A stretch of DNA of 64,000 nt from Allosphingosinicella deserti (GTDB lineage Bacteria > Pseudomonadota > Alphaproteobacteria > Sphingomonadales > Sphingomonadaceae): contig NZ_PXYI01000004.1 in assembly GCF_003012735.1 (NCBI RefSeq), positions 248,001-312,000 of the forward strand, written 5' to 3'. A program made the position numbers and the translations under genes. Below the pieces are notes generated by a model, which ran no database searches, was not told the DNA's origin, and saw nothing but the letters and a program-made list of their open reading frames with translations. Of this stretch, positions 29,414 through 37,375 are shown one piece after another. Position 1 is the first letter of the stretch, and each line of letters begins with the position of its first letter.

Positions 29414-29416
29414 GGG

Positions 29417-32038
29417 TCAGAGATCCGGCAAGATCTGGCTGGCCTCTCCCCAGCCCTGGAGTGCGCGGCTGGACGCGCGTTCGAGCAGCAGTGCGGCATC
29501 GCGCACGGTGAAGCGCGCGCCGCTCTGGAAGTCGTCGAGCTCGTCCCAACTGATCGGCGCGGAAACTGGCGCGCCTTCGCGGGCGCGGGCGGAAAAGGGC
29601 ATGATCGCGGTCGCACCGCGCTGGTTGCGGAGGTAATCGAGGAACATCCGGCCCTTGCGCTTGGCCTTGGCAAGATTGGCCGTGAATCGTTCGGGCTCGG
29701 CGGTGGCGAGCGCGATGCAGAAACGCTGGGCGAAATCCTTGACCTGCGGCCACTCGGCCTCGGGCGTCAGCGGCACGACGACGTGGACGCCCTTGCCGCC
29801 GGTGAGCAACGGAAAGCTCTGCAGACCCATGTCGGCGAGGTAGCGGTGCAGATCCCGCGCCGCCCGCTTGGTCTCCGCGAAATCGAGGCCTTCGTCGGGA
29901 TCGATGTCGAAGACCAGCCGGTCCGGCTTTTCGATGTCGGCGATCGGCGAGCCCCAGCCGTGAAACTCGATCGTGCCCATCTGCACGCAGGCGATCAGGC
30001 CGGCGACCTCTTCGACGAACACATACTCTTCGCTGCCGCCATTCTTTTCGGTGATCCCGATCTGGTGAACATCTTTGCCGAAGCTTCCGGTATTGTGCTT
30101 CTGGAAAAAGCATTTCTTGTCGCGGCCCTGCGGACAGCGGACGAGGCTGAGCGGCCGGTTTGCCGACCAGGGCATCATCAGCGCGCCGACCGCTCGATAA
30201 TAATCGACCAGTTCCTGTTTGGTGACGTTGGCATCGGGGAAGATCACCCGCTCGGGATTGGTGATCTTGATCGTGTCGGCGGGCGCTTCGGGAATGGGCT
30301 GCGGCAGCTCGCGAACGACTTCGCGCGCCGGCTTGTCGCCGCGCAGGCCGAGGAAGCTGCCGTGGCGGATCACGCCTTCGGAGGTGAATTCGGCGAAGGC
30401 GATCTCGCAGACCAGCTTCGGCTCCACCCAGTGCGCACCGCGCGCCTCCGCGCGGGGCACCGCGGTGGGCGCGGTCTTGACCTCGATCGGCCTGAACTTC
30501 GCAAGCAGGTCCTGGATCAGCGCCATCGAGAAGCCGGTGCCGACCTTGCCGACATAGCGCAAGGACCCGCCTTCGTTGACCGCGAGCAGCAGCGAGCGAA
30601 AGCCCCGTGCCTTGGCGTCGCTCGGGGTCCAGCCGATGATCACGAATTCCTGGCGCTGGATGCACTTGATCTTGAGCCAGGTCTTGGTGCGGGTCGAGCG
30701 ATAGGGTGCGTCGGCGCGCTTGGAGATGATGCCTTCCTGGCCGGCCGCGCACATCGCCTGGAACAGCTCCTCGCCATGGCCGACGATATGCTCGGCGTAG
30801 AGGAGGGTGGGGGGCTTGCCTTCCCCGACCAAAGTCGCGAGGCGGCCCTTGCGCTCGATATTGGGGAGGCTCGACACGTCCTCGCCGTCGATCTCGAGTG
30901 CGTCGAACAGGAACAGGGTCAGGCCGCGGCCGCCCTCGCTGATCGCCTGCTGGAGCGCGGAGAAGCTCGACGACCCCTTGTCGTCGAGGCTGACGATCTC
31001 GCCGTCGAGCAAAGCGGAACCGACCTCCAGCGACGCCGCAGCGTCTACGATTTCCGGGAACTTGTCCGACCAGTCGAGGCCTGAACGCGTATAGACCTTC
31101 GCCTTGCCGCCGGCGATCGCGAGCAGGCAGCGATAGCCGTCATATTTCATCTCGTGGATCCAGCCGGACCCGGAGGGCACGTGATCGGCGAGGGTTGCCT
31201 TCTGCGGCTCGCGGAAGGCGGGGAGGGCGGCCGCCTTTGATCCTCCTCGAGCTTTGCTCGGGGAGGGGGACCGCGCCGCGGTGCGGCGGGGTGGAGGGGC
31301 AATTCGGCCCCTGGTTGTCTCTACATCAGGCTTCGAACTGCCGCTGGTGCCGTTCGGCCCTCTACCAGCCTTCGGCTGGTCCCCCTCCCCGAGACGAGCT
31401 CGGGGAGGATTAAGCCCCGCCAGCCAGCTCTTCAGCTCCTTGGCTTTCGCCTCAGAGGCGATTTCCTGCATCGTTCGGCCGGTCTTGATGCTGGTGAGAA
31501 AGCGCTCGGTGAGGGCCATCGCGCCGCCGGCATGCTCGTCGGTGACCTTCTTCAGGATCCAGTTCTCGCCGCGGTCGCGCGGACGGCCCTTCATCCGGAT
31601 CATGATCCACTCGCCCTGCATCCGCTCGCCGTCGAGGGTGAAGTGGAGATGGCCTTCCTCCAGCGTCTTGCGCGGGTCCTTGCCGGGATGGGGGATCCAG
31701 ATGCCGCGATCCCACAGCATCACCGTGCCGCCGCCATATTCGCCCTTGGGAATGATGCCCTCGAAGGTCGCGTAGGACAGGGGATGATCCTCGGTGCGGA
31801 CGGCGAGGCGCTTGTCCGCGGGATCGAGGCTGGGGCCGTTCGGCACCGCCCAGCTTTTCAGCACCCCGTCGAGCTCGAGCCGGAAATCGTAATGAAGCCG
31901 GGTCGCGTCGTGCTTCTGGACCATGAAGCCATGACCCTCTCCCCAAGAGAGCGTGTCGAACGTGCCCCGGGGCTCCGCGGTTTTCGCGAAGTCGCGCTTC
32001 TGGTTGTAGGTTTCGAGCGGATCGGCGGGTTTGGCCAC
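29417..32038 (-). CDS. ligD: Multifunctional ATP-dependent DNA ligase D (NHEJ)
   Basis: An 873-residue protein with three domains. The 3'-phosphoesterase comes first (residues ~20-190: FMVQKHDATRLHYDFRLELD, IIPKGEYGGGTVMLWDRG). The ATP-dependent ligase follows (~280-570), with the adenylated lysine K298 in EMKYDGYRC and the C-terminal OB part. The polymerase/primase domain (~590-865) has CFFQKHNTGSFGKD and LVFDIDPDEGLDF. Order and residues match Pseudomonas-type LigD. It repairs double-strand breaks with Ku, whose gene lies three bases upstream. Between phosphoesterase and ligase, residues ~210-266 are encoded by an in-frame palindromic repeat and look nonfunctional (Pro/Arg/Ser-rich). Confidence 0.95.
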   Translation of the reverse strand: MAKPADPLETYNQKRDFAKTAEPRGTFDTLSWGEGHGFMVQKHDATRLHYDFRLELDGVLKSWAVPNGPSLDPADKRLAVRTEDHPLSYATFEGIIPKGEYGGGTVMLWDRGIWIPHPGKDPRKTLEEGHLHFTLDGERMQGEWIMIRMKGRPRDRGENWILKKVTDEHAGGAMALTERFLTSIKTGRTMQEIASEAKAKELKSWLAGLNPPRARLGEGDQPKAGRGPNGTSGSSKPDVETTRGRIAPPPRRTAARSPSPSKARGGSKAAALPAFREPQKATLADHVPSGSGWIHEMKYDGYRCLLAIAGGKAKVYTRSGLDWSDKFPEIVDAAASLEVGSALLDGEIVSLDDKGSSSFSALQQAISEGGRGLTLFLFDALEIDGEDVSSLPNIERKGRLATLVGEGKPPTLLYAEHIVGHGEELFQAMCAAGQEGIISKRADAPYRSTRTKTWLKIKCIQRQEFVIIGWTPSDAKARGFRSLLLAVNEGGSLRYVGKVGTGFSMALIQDLLAKFRPIEVKTAPTAVPRAEARGAHWVEPKLVCEIAFAEFTSEGVIRHGSFLGLRGDKPAREVVRELPQPIPEAPADTIKITNPERVIFPDANVTKQELVDYYRAVGALMMPWSANRPLSLVRCPQGRDKKCFFQKHNTGSFGKDVHQIGITEKNGGSEEYVFVEEVAGLIACVQMGTIEFHGWGSPIADIEKPDRLVFDIDPDEGLDFAETKRAARDLHRYLADMGLQSFPLLTGGKGVHVVVPLTPEAEWPQVKDFAQRFCIALATAEPERFTANLAKAKRKGRMFLDYLRNQRGATAIMPFSARAREGAPVSAPISWDELDDFQSGARFTVRDAALLLERASSRALQGWGEASQILPDL
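31240..31410. repeat. Palindromic repeat inserted in frame within ligD
   Basis: The segment begins ATCCTCCTCGAGCTTTGCTC on the plus strand and ends GAGACGAGCTCGGGGAGGAT, with inner hairpins such as ACCAGCCTTCGGCTGGT and CGCGCCGCGGTGCGGCG. It is a member of the GGGGAGG family. It spans 171 bases, exactly 57 codons, and has no stop in the ligD frame. The encoded stretch runs from about NPPRARLGEGDQPKAGRG to SPSPSKARGGSK and lies in the linker between two folded domains. Confidence 0.88.
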
Positions 32039-32041
32039 GGC

Positions 32042-32959
32042 TTACGCGCGCTTCCTCGCAGGCGCGGCCTTTGCAGGCGCCGCCTTGGCGGGCACCTTCT
32101 TGGCGGGTGCCTTGGCCGCGCCCTTTGCGGCGGCCTTCTTCGCCGGCGCCTTCTTGTCCTCGCTTGCCGGGGCCGCCCCCGGTTTCTCGATCGAGCGCTT
32201 CAGCGCCGCCATCAGATCGATGACGTTGGTGCCCTTGGCCGGCGCCTCTTCTTCCTCTGGATGGATGGTCGCGCCCTTGCGCTTGCGTTCGATCAGGTCC
32301 TGGACCGCCTCGATATAGCGGTCGTGGAACTTGGAGGCGTCGAAATCGGCCGTCTTGCGCTCGATCAGGGTCTCGGCGAGGTCGAGCAGATCCTCGTCCG
32401 GCTTGGCATCGGAGATGTCGCGGAAATAGTCGCGCGCCTTGTTGACCTCGTCGGCGTAGCGCAAAGTCTCGAGCACCAGGCCGCGCCCGCACGGCTTCAG
32501 GCTGACCAGATATTCGCGGCCGCGCAGCGCAAGCTGGCCGACACCGACCTTGCGTGTCCGCCGCAGCGCCTCGCGAAGCACGATGAACGCTTCCTCGGCG
32601 AGATCGTCGGCCGGCACGACGTAATAAGGTTTCTCGTAATAGAGGACGTCGACTTCGTCATAATCGACGAACTGGGTGAGCTCGAGCGTCTTCTTCGATT
32701 CGAGCTTCACCGCCTCCAGCTCCTCGTCGTTGACGAGGACGTAGGAGCCTTTCTCGTACTGGAAGCCCTTGACGATGTCTTCCGGGTCGACCGGGCCGAC
32801 CCCGGGCACCACCTTTTCGTACTTGATGCGCTTGCCGGTCGGTTCGTGGATCTGGTTGAACGCGATCGCGGCGCCGCTTTTGGTCGCGCTGAAGATCTCG
32901 ACCGGGATCGAGACCAAAGCGAGCCTGATCTGCCCCTTCCAATATGCGCGTGCGGCCAT
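32042..32959 (-). CDS. ku: Ku protein (NHEJ end-binding)
   Basis: A 305-residue Ku homologue starting MAARAYWKGQIRLALVSIPV, with GGAG eight bases ahead. A longer open frame upstream to 33109 is not needed and overlaps the next gene. The core ring-forming domain is residues ~1-210 (KSGAAIAFNQIHEPTGKRIK, YYEKPYYVVPADDLAEEAF). The C-terminus from ~255 is a Lys/Ala/Pro-rich tail (KKAAAKGAAKAPAKKVPAK), a feature of bacterial Ku that binds DNA and promotes ligation. It binds DNA ends as a homodimer and recruits LigD. First gene of ku-ligD-HhH. Confidence 0.95.
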   Translation of the reverse strand: MAARAYWKGQIRLALVSIPVEIFSATKSGAAIAFNQIHEPTGKRIKYEKVVPGVGPVDPEDIVKGFQYEKGSYVLVNDEELEAVKLESKKTLELTQFVDYDEVDVLYYEKPYYVVPADDLAEEAFIVLREALRRTRKVGVGQLALRGREYLVSLKPCGRGLVLETLRYADEVNKARDYFRDISDAKPDEDLLDLAETLIERKTADFDASKFHDRYIEAVQDLIERKRKGATIHPEEEEAPAKGTNVIDLMAALKRSIEKPGAAPASEDKKAPAKKAAAKGAAKAPAKKVPAKAAPAKAAPARKRA

Positions 32960-33020
32960 CGAACATGCTCCGGATCGATTCGTTTCCGATTCAATCGACG
33001 GGAGGGTCGCGGGTTCCTTC

Positions 33021-33458
33021 TTACCGGGACGGAGGTGCCGAGGTCGCTCCGATGATCGACACGTCAACCCGTCGTTCCCCCGCATTTTCGAATACGAGCG
33101 TGAGCGCAAAGGTCTGGCCGCGTTGCAAGGGGCGGTTCAATCCGGCCAGCCAGACGTGCAATCCGGCGGGGTTCAGGCGCACCGTGGCGTTGGCGGGAAT
33201 ATCGATCGAATCGAGGTACTTCATTCCCATCGCGGCGCTGCCGCCTTCCATCGTCATGAGATCGGTCTTTCGCGCCAGGGGCGTAGAGGCGCCGATGAGC
33301 CGGTCCGCGGTGCGCGATCTGACGGTCATGAAAACAGCGGCATTCGCCGATTGCCCGACGGTTTCCCGTGACCAAGCATCCGTGACTTCGAGTGCAGCCG
33401 GCCGCGTGCAGGACGCAAGCGCCGCGGTCAGCACGATCGTCCAGCCCCAACGTCTCAC
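33021..33458 (-). CDS. PCuAC-family periplasmic copper chaperone, ligand-poor
   Basis: A 145-residue lipoprotein-like precursor. The N-terminus MRRWGWTIVLTAALASC has a lipobox LAAS/ASC-type cysteine near residue 17. The PCuAC beta domain follows: VTDAWSRETVGQSANAAVFM, LMTMEGGSAAMGMKYLDSID, and NPAGLHVWLAGL. The family delivers Cu(I) to cytochrome oxidase CuA together with SCO. By eye, one ligand histidine is replaced by Asp and the HxM pair reads HVW, so the copper site looks incomplete. It is divergent from the solute-binding/SCO operon, which supports a shared copper theme. Confidence 0.78.
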   Translation of the reverse strand: MRRWGWTIVLTAALASCTRPAALEVTDAWSRETVGQSANAAVFMTVRSRTADRLIGASTPLARKTDLMTMEGGSAAMGMKYLDSIDIPANATVRLNPAGLHVWLAGLNRPLQRGQTFALTLVFENAGERRVDVSIIGATSAPPSR

Positions 33459-33567
33459 CAGACCTCTCCTTGTACGTTTTCCTGATGCCTCGTCGGCTTA
33501 CGACAACGCGCGCCGCCTCCGACTGCTTGTGGGAGCAGGCACCGGTTGCTAGGCTGACGCTGAAGCA

Positions 33568-34638
33568 ATGGGAAGCGGGCTCTCATCATTTAAGGCGGGT
33601 CGGAGCATAGACCGGCGGCTGTTGCTGCGCGGCGCGCTCGGCGTTGGGGCGCTCGCCGCCCTTGCGCTCCCGGCGCGCAGGCTGCTGTCGCCCGACGAAG
33701 TCGCCGACCCGCTGACCGTCGGCGGCCTGGCCGTGACCTGCAACCTGACGCTGCCGATCGCCTGCGCGGCCAATGAGGCCGCGAACCCGTTCGGCACCCG
33801 CGACGCGGCGCAACTCGCCTTCGGCTACAGCCGGTACAATGGCTGGCCGGAGCTGAAGGAATCGCTGATGTCGGGCGACGTTCAGGCGGCCTATATGCTC
33901 GCTCCGCTGGTGATGGACCTCGCCAGCAAGAATGTGCCGGTCAAGATCGTGTCCATCGGCCACCGGTCGGGTGCGGTGATCATGGTTCACGCCAAATCGC
34001 CATTTCGCCAATTTCGTGACCTTGCGGGCAAGCGCATCGCAATACCGAGCCGCTTTGCAGTCGATTTCCTGTTCCTGCGCAAGATGCTGGCCAATGAGGG
34101 GATGACTCCGGACGATGTCGACGTGGTCGAGATGGCGCCCGCGGACATGCCGGCCGCGCTCTACGTGAGAGGGATCGACGCCTATTGCACTGGGGAGCCG
34201 TTCGGGGCAGCGGCGCAGAGCGCCGGCTATGCCCGGGTTCTTCGGATGACCCGCGACGAGTGGCCCCGATACATGTGTTGCGTGCTGACCGTTCGCGAGG
34301 AGTTGATCCGGACGAACAGACCGGTGGTGCAGAACATGGTCAATTACGTGCTGGCGGCCGGCAGATGGCTCGATTCCCGGCCGGAAAACCGCGAAAAGGC
34401 GGTCGAGATCGCCGCCCGGCCGCGATTCTTCAACCAGGATCCCGCGATCCTCCGCTTTGTCATGAACAACCCGTCGGACCGTGTGACCTATGGGGACTTG
34501 CGAATGGTTCCGCGAGAATTCGACGAGCTGATGGGGCTGGCCGTGGCGGCCGGCACGCTGCCCCGCCCGGTCGCTTACGCCCGCTATGTGGACGAGAGCT
34601 TCGCGCGCGCGGCACGGCCGGCGTCGATCGCGTTGTGA
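33568..34638 (+). CDS. ABC solute-binding protein, NrtA/SsuA/TauA-like, Tat-type signal
   Basis: A 356-residue periplasmic binding protein. The N-terminus DRRLLLRGALGVGALAALAL has the twin-arginine pattern (S/T-RR-x-x-L) followed by a moderate hydrophobic helix. The mature part reads like CmpA/NrtA-type proteins: LAVTCNLTLPIACAANEA, GDVQAAYMLAPLVMDLASK, GYARVLRM and RYMCCVLTV. Such proteins capture nitrate, bicarbonate, sulfonates or other small anions. The substrate here is not known. SCO and cupredoxin genes are embedded between it and the permease gene, an unusual mix that points to a copper- or redox-related ligand. Its stop overlaps the next GTG. Confidence 0.82.
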   Translation: MGSGLSSFKAGRSIDRRLLLRGALGVGALAALALPARRLLSPDEVADPLTVGGLAVTCNLTLPIACAANEAANPFGTRDAAQLAFGYSRYNGWPELKESLMSGDVQAAYMLAPLVMDLASKNVPVKIVSIGHRSGAVIMVHAKSPFRQFRDLAGKRIAIPSRFAVDFLFLRKMLANEGMTPDDVDVVEMAPADMPAALYVRGIDAYCTGEPFGAAAQSAGYARVLRMTRDEWPRYMCCVLTVREELIRTNRPVVQNMVNYVLAAGRWLDSRPENREKAVEIAARPRFFNQDPAILRFVMNNPSDRVTYGDLRMVPREFDELMGLAVAAGTLPRPVAYARYVDESFARAARPASIAL

Positions 34639-35249
34639 CGGCACCGCGCGCGCCGACTTTCGTCGCCGTACTGGCGCTCGTGCTGCTGCTGGCCGTGGGC
34701 GCCGCGACGTTCCTTCCGCATGGGCCCGCGCCGATCGAAGGGCTGCGCGCAGGCGCCTACGAGCCGCCCCGCGCCGCCCCGGACTTCTCGTTGCGCGGTT
34801 CGGCCGGAACGACCGCGGCGCTGGCGCCCCATCGCGGCAAGGTCGTGCTGCTGACGTTCGGCTTCACCAATTGCGCAGCGGTCTGTCCGACGACGCTGTC
34901 GACACTGGCGCAGGCCCGCCGCAGCCTCGGCAATGCCGCCGATGCGGTGCAGGTGATCTTCGTGACCGTCGATCCGGAGCGCGACACGCCGGCCGGGATG
35001 CGGGCGTATCTTGCCGCGTTCGACAAGAGCTTCGTCGGCGCCACCGGTGACTCGGACGCGCTCGCCGCGGTGCGCAAGGCCTATGGTGTCACGGCCGAAC
35101 GGAACGGCACCGGCTCCGATTATGCGATGGTCCATACCTCGTCGATCTTCCTGATCGATCCGGCCGGGAGGCTGCGTGCGATGATGCCGTACGGGCGCGA
35201 TCCGGCAGACTTCGTGCACGACATCAAGATGCTGCTCGGGCAGGCCTGA
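34635..35249 (+). CDS. SCO1/SenC-type copper/thiol protein
   Basis: A 204-residue thioredoxin-fold protein starting at GTG 34635 inside the preceding stop. An N-terminal membrane anchor (FVAVLALVLLLAVGAATFL) is followed by the SCO copper site: C80 and C84 in NCAAVCPTTLS, and H167 in YAMVHTSSIFLID. All three ligands are present. VDPERDTPAGMRAYLAAF is family-typical. SCO proteins insert Cu into CuA of cytochrome oxidase or act as thiol-disulfide oxidoreductases in the periplasm. No oxidase genes are in the window. Its place inside an ABC operon is odd and suggests a dedicated partner. Confidence 0.92.
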   Translation: MTAPRAPTFVAVLALVLLLAVGAATFLPHGPAPIEGLRAGAYEPPRAAPDFSLRGSAGTTAALAPHRGKVVLLTFGFTNCAAVCPTTLSTLAQARRSLGNAADAVQVIFVTVDPERDTPAGMRAYLAAFDKSFVGATGDSDALAAVRKAYGVTAERNGTGSDYAMVHTSSIFLIDPAGRLRAMMPYGRDPADFVHDIKMLLGQA

Positions 35250-35253
35250 CCTC

Positions 35254-35703
35254 ATGCGGGTCCGCTCTTCCCAGGCGCGCGGGAAACGCAGCCGCATCGC
35301 GGCGGCCGTGGCGGCGTTGCTCCTCCTCGCCGGGCTGGGCTGGGCTGCGCTGGCGCCCGTCCACGCGGCTTCCCGCGACGAGAGTTTCGAGATCCCGCCG
35401 GGTACGTCTGCGCGCCGCCTTGCCGGCGGGCACGGCGAGATCCTGCCGCAAACGATCCGACTTACGCTGGGGCTCAACGACGTTCTGGTGCTGAAGAACC
35501 GGGACGCCGCGCCGCACATTTTCGGCCCGACGCTGATCATGCCCGGCCAGACGTTTCGCATGCCGTTCTCGATGGCATCGACCTATAGTTTTCTGTGCAG
35601 CGCGCATGCCGACGGGCAACTCACGATCATCGTTGACCCGGCACCCACGCCGGGCTGGAAACGGTTGCGCTGGCGCTGGAATGAATGGATCGGCAAACGG
35701 TGA
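35254..35703 (+). CDS. Cupredoxin-like periplasmic protein
   Basis: A 149-residue precursor with an N-terminal hydrophobic segment (RIAAAVAALLLLAGLGWAAL) ending in VHAAS, a likely cleavage site. The domain has the type I copper order: H88 in APHIFGPT, then C115 and H118 in YSFLCSAHADGQL. Q122 is at the position of a possible axial ligand, a role played by Gln in stellacyanins. The exact axial residue is uncertain. It would bind Cu and shuttle electrons or metal in the periplasm. It lies four bases after the SCO gene, clearly in the same operon. A basic C-terminal tail (WKRLRWRWNEWIGKR) may contact the membrane or another protein. Confidence 0.8.
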   Translation: MRVRSSQARGKRSRIAAAVAALLLLAGLGWAALAPVHAASRDESFEIPPGTSARRLAGGHGEILPQTIRLTLGLNDVLVLKNRDAAPHIFGPTLIMPGQTFRMPFSMASTYSFLCSAHADGQLTIIVDPAPTPGWKRLRWRWNEWIGKR

Positions 35704-35757
35704 TCCGACACGCCGGCAATCACGCCGAAGGACGGGCGGAAGGACAAAGGGGGGACG

Positions 35758-36528
35758 GTGAGGGAAGTCGATAGCAAGCTCGTGCGGTTCGCGGCGCCGA
35801 CGCTGCTGATCGGATCGCTGATCGCCTTGTGGTGGATCATCGTGGCGAGAAGCGACAGCGCAATATTCCCGACGCCCGGGGAGGTCGCCACGGGGGCGTG
35901 GGCGCTGGCCAAGGACGGTACCTTGTGGCAGCATATCGAAGCGTCGCTGTTCCGGGTCGAGATCGGGTTCGGCCTCGCCTTCCTGATCGGCGTTCCGCTC
36001 GGCCTCTGGATGGGCTGGGTCTCGGCGGCATTCTACACGCTCAATCCGCTCTTCCAGATGTTGCGGCCGATTTCCCCGATCGCCTGGATCCCCGTCGCCA
36101 TTCTGTGGTTCGGAGTCGGCGACTTCTCGCCGATCTTCCTGATCTTCATCTCGTCGGTATTTCCGATGATGGTGCAGACGATCGTCGGCGTTCGAACGAT
36201 CGACCGGCGTTACCTCCGGGCTGCGGCGAACTTCGGCGTCTCCCGTTGGACGCTGTTCCGCCGCGTCGTCATCCCTGCGGTGTTGCCGGAGATCATCGTC
36301 GGAATGCGCATCGGGCTCGGCGTCGCGTGGCTGGTCGTGGTGGCCGCGGAGATGATCGCGCTGAATACCGGCCTCGGCTATCTGATCATGGATTCGCGAA
36401 ACGCAGGCAACCGCTACGATCTCGTCATCGCAAGCATGATCATCATCGGCGTGATCGGATTGCTGCTCGACGGCATCACGCGCCTGCTGGAGCAGATGGA
36501 TATCGTGAAGTGGCGCTATGTCCGATAA
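35758..36528 (+). CDS. ABC transporter permease (SsuC/TauC/NrtB type)
   Basis: A 256-residue inner-membrane protein with about six helices. It starts at GTG 35758, after AAGGGGGGAC. The coupling EAA loop is in ANFGVSRWTLFRRVVIPAVL, followed by PEIIVGMRIGLGVAWLVVVA. The family transports taurine, sulfonates, nitrate or thiamine-precursor-like compounds. Its last ten bases overlap the ATPase gene. The binding protein is three genes upstream. Confidence 0.9.
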   Translation: MREVDSKLVRFAAPTLLIGSLIALWWIIVARSDSAIFPTPGEVATGAWALAKDGTLWQHIEASLFRVEIGFGLAFLIGVPLGLWMGWVSAAFYTLNPLFQMLRPISPIAWIPVAILWFGVGDFSPIFLIFISSVFPMMVQTIVGVRTIDRRYLRAAANFGVSRWTLFRRVVIPAVLPEIIVGMRIGLGVAWLVVVAAEMIALNTGLGYLIMDSRNAGNRYDLVIASMIIIGVIGLLLDGITRLLEQMDIVKWRYVR

Positions 36529-37249
36529 GAAGATCGTCATCGACCGGATCCACAAGAGCTTCGGCGCGCTTCCGGTCGTCGAGGATGTCTCGTTCGACGT
36601 CCGCGACGGCGAGTTCGTGGCGATCGTCGGCCCCTCGGGCTGCGGCAAATCGACGCTGCTGAACATCATGGCGGGCTTCGAGCGTGCGGACCGGGGAGCG
36701 ATCCGCATCGACGGCGTCGATCGCGTCGGCCCCAGCCGCAACGGAATCATGATTTCCCAGCACGGATCGGTGTTCCCGTGGCTGACCGTGCACGCGAACC
36801 TCATGTTTGCGCTGAGCGGCACCAAGCATCGCAACCACCGGGAGCTAGCCGACCGCTATATCGAGATGGTCGGACTCGCCGGGTTCGAGCAATCCTATGC
36901 CCACGAATTGTCGGGCGGCATGCTGAAGCGGGTAGAGATTGCCCGCGCCCTCGTGGTGAAGCCCGAAATCCTGTACATGGACGAGCCATTTTCGGCTTTG
37001 GACGCCCTGATGAGCCTGAAGATGCAGACCGAGCTGCGGCGCATCCTGGACGAGGAGCGTCACACGGTGCTGCTGATCACCCACGACGTGGAGGAGGCGA
37101 TCTTCCTTGCCGATCGAATCCTGGTGCTGTCGCAGCGGCCGACGACCATCCAGACCACGTTCGACGTGGAGCTGCCGCATCCCCGGAAACTCTCGGACCC
37201 GAGAGCGCAAGAGCTTCGCGAAGCGATCCTCAAGGAGTTGGGGCTTTAA
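36518..37249 (+). CDS. ABC transporter ATP-binding protein (SsuB/TauB/NrtD type)
   Basis: A 243-residue ATPase. Walker A is GPSGCGKSTLLN, the Q-loop lies near ISQHGSVFPW, the signature is HELSGGMLKRVEIARAL, Walker B is EILYMDEPFSALD and the H-loop is LITHDVEEAIFLA. All catalytic motifs are intact. It powers the permease encoded just upstream. Last gene of the operon that begins with the Tat-type binding protein. A 9-bp hairpin follows at 37312-37344 before the convergent Fe-S gene. Confidence 0.93.
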   Translation: MSDKKIVIDRIHKSFGALPVVEDVSFDVRDGEFVAIVGPSGCGKSTLLNIMAGFERADRGAIRIDGVDRVGPSRNGIMISQHGSVFPWLTVHANLMFALSGTKHRNHRELADRYIEMVGLAGFEQSYAHELSGGMLKRVEIARALVVKPEILYMDEPFSALDALMSLKMQTELRRILDEERHTVLLITHDVEEAIFLADRILVLSQRPTTIQTTFDVELPHPRKLSDPRAQELREAILKELGL

Positions 37250-37311
37250 GCCAACGGCTGCGCGGGGGCACGCTGTCCGGGTGTCTTCCTTCGACGGCGC
37301 AAGCCGGTCGC

Positions 37312-37344
37312 GCGTTGCCGATCCTTGCTCTCGCCCGGCAACGC
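37312..37344. terminator. Hairpin between ABC operon and convergent Fe-S gene
   Basis: GCGTTGCCG and CGGCAACGC pair perfectly across a 15-base loop. It lies in the 125-bp gap between two convergent units and has no U-run. It may limit read-through in both directions. The call is based on structure and position only. Confidence 0.4.
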
Positions 37345-37375
37345 CGTCGTCGCCCGGAAGGCCGGATCGATCTCG

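Noticed and set aside
32960-33109. N-terminal extension of Ku
   Set aside because: The extra 50 residues overlap the PCuAC gene end and lie before the conserved MAARAYWKG start, which has its own ribosome site.
33568-37249. Nitrate or sulfonate importer as a firm substrate call
   Set aside because: The family resemblance is real, but the embedded SCO and cupredoxin genes and lack of assimilation genes make any specific anion unsupported.
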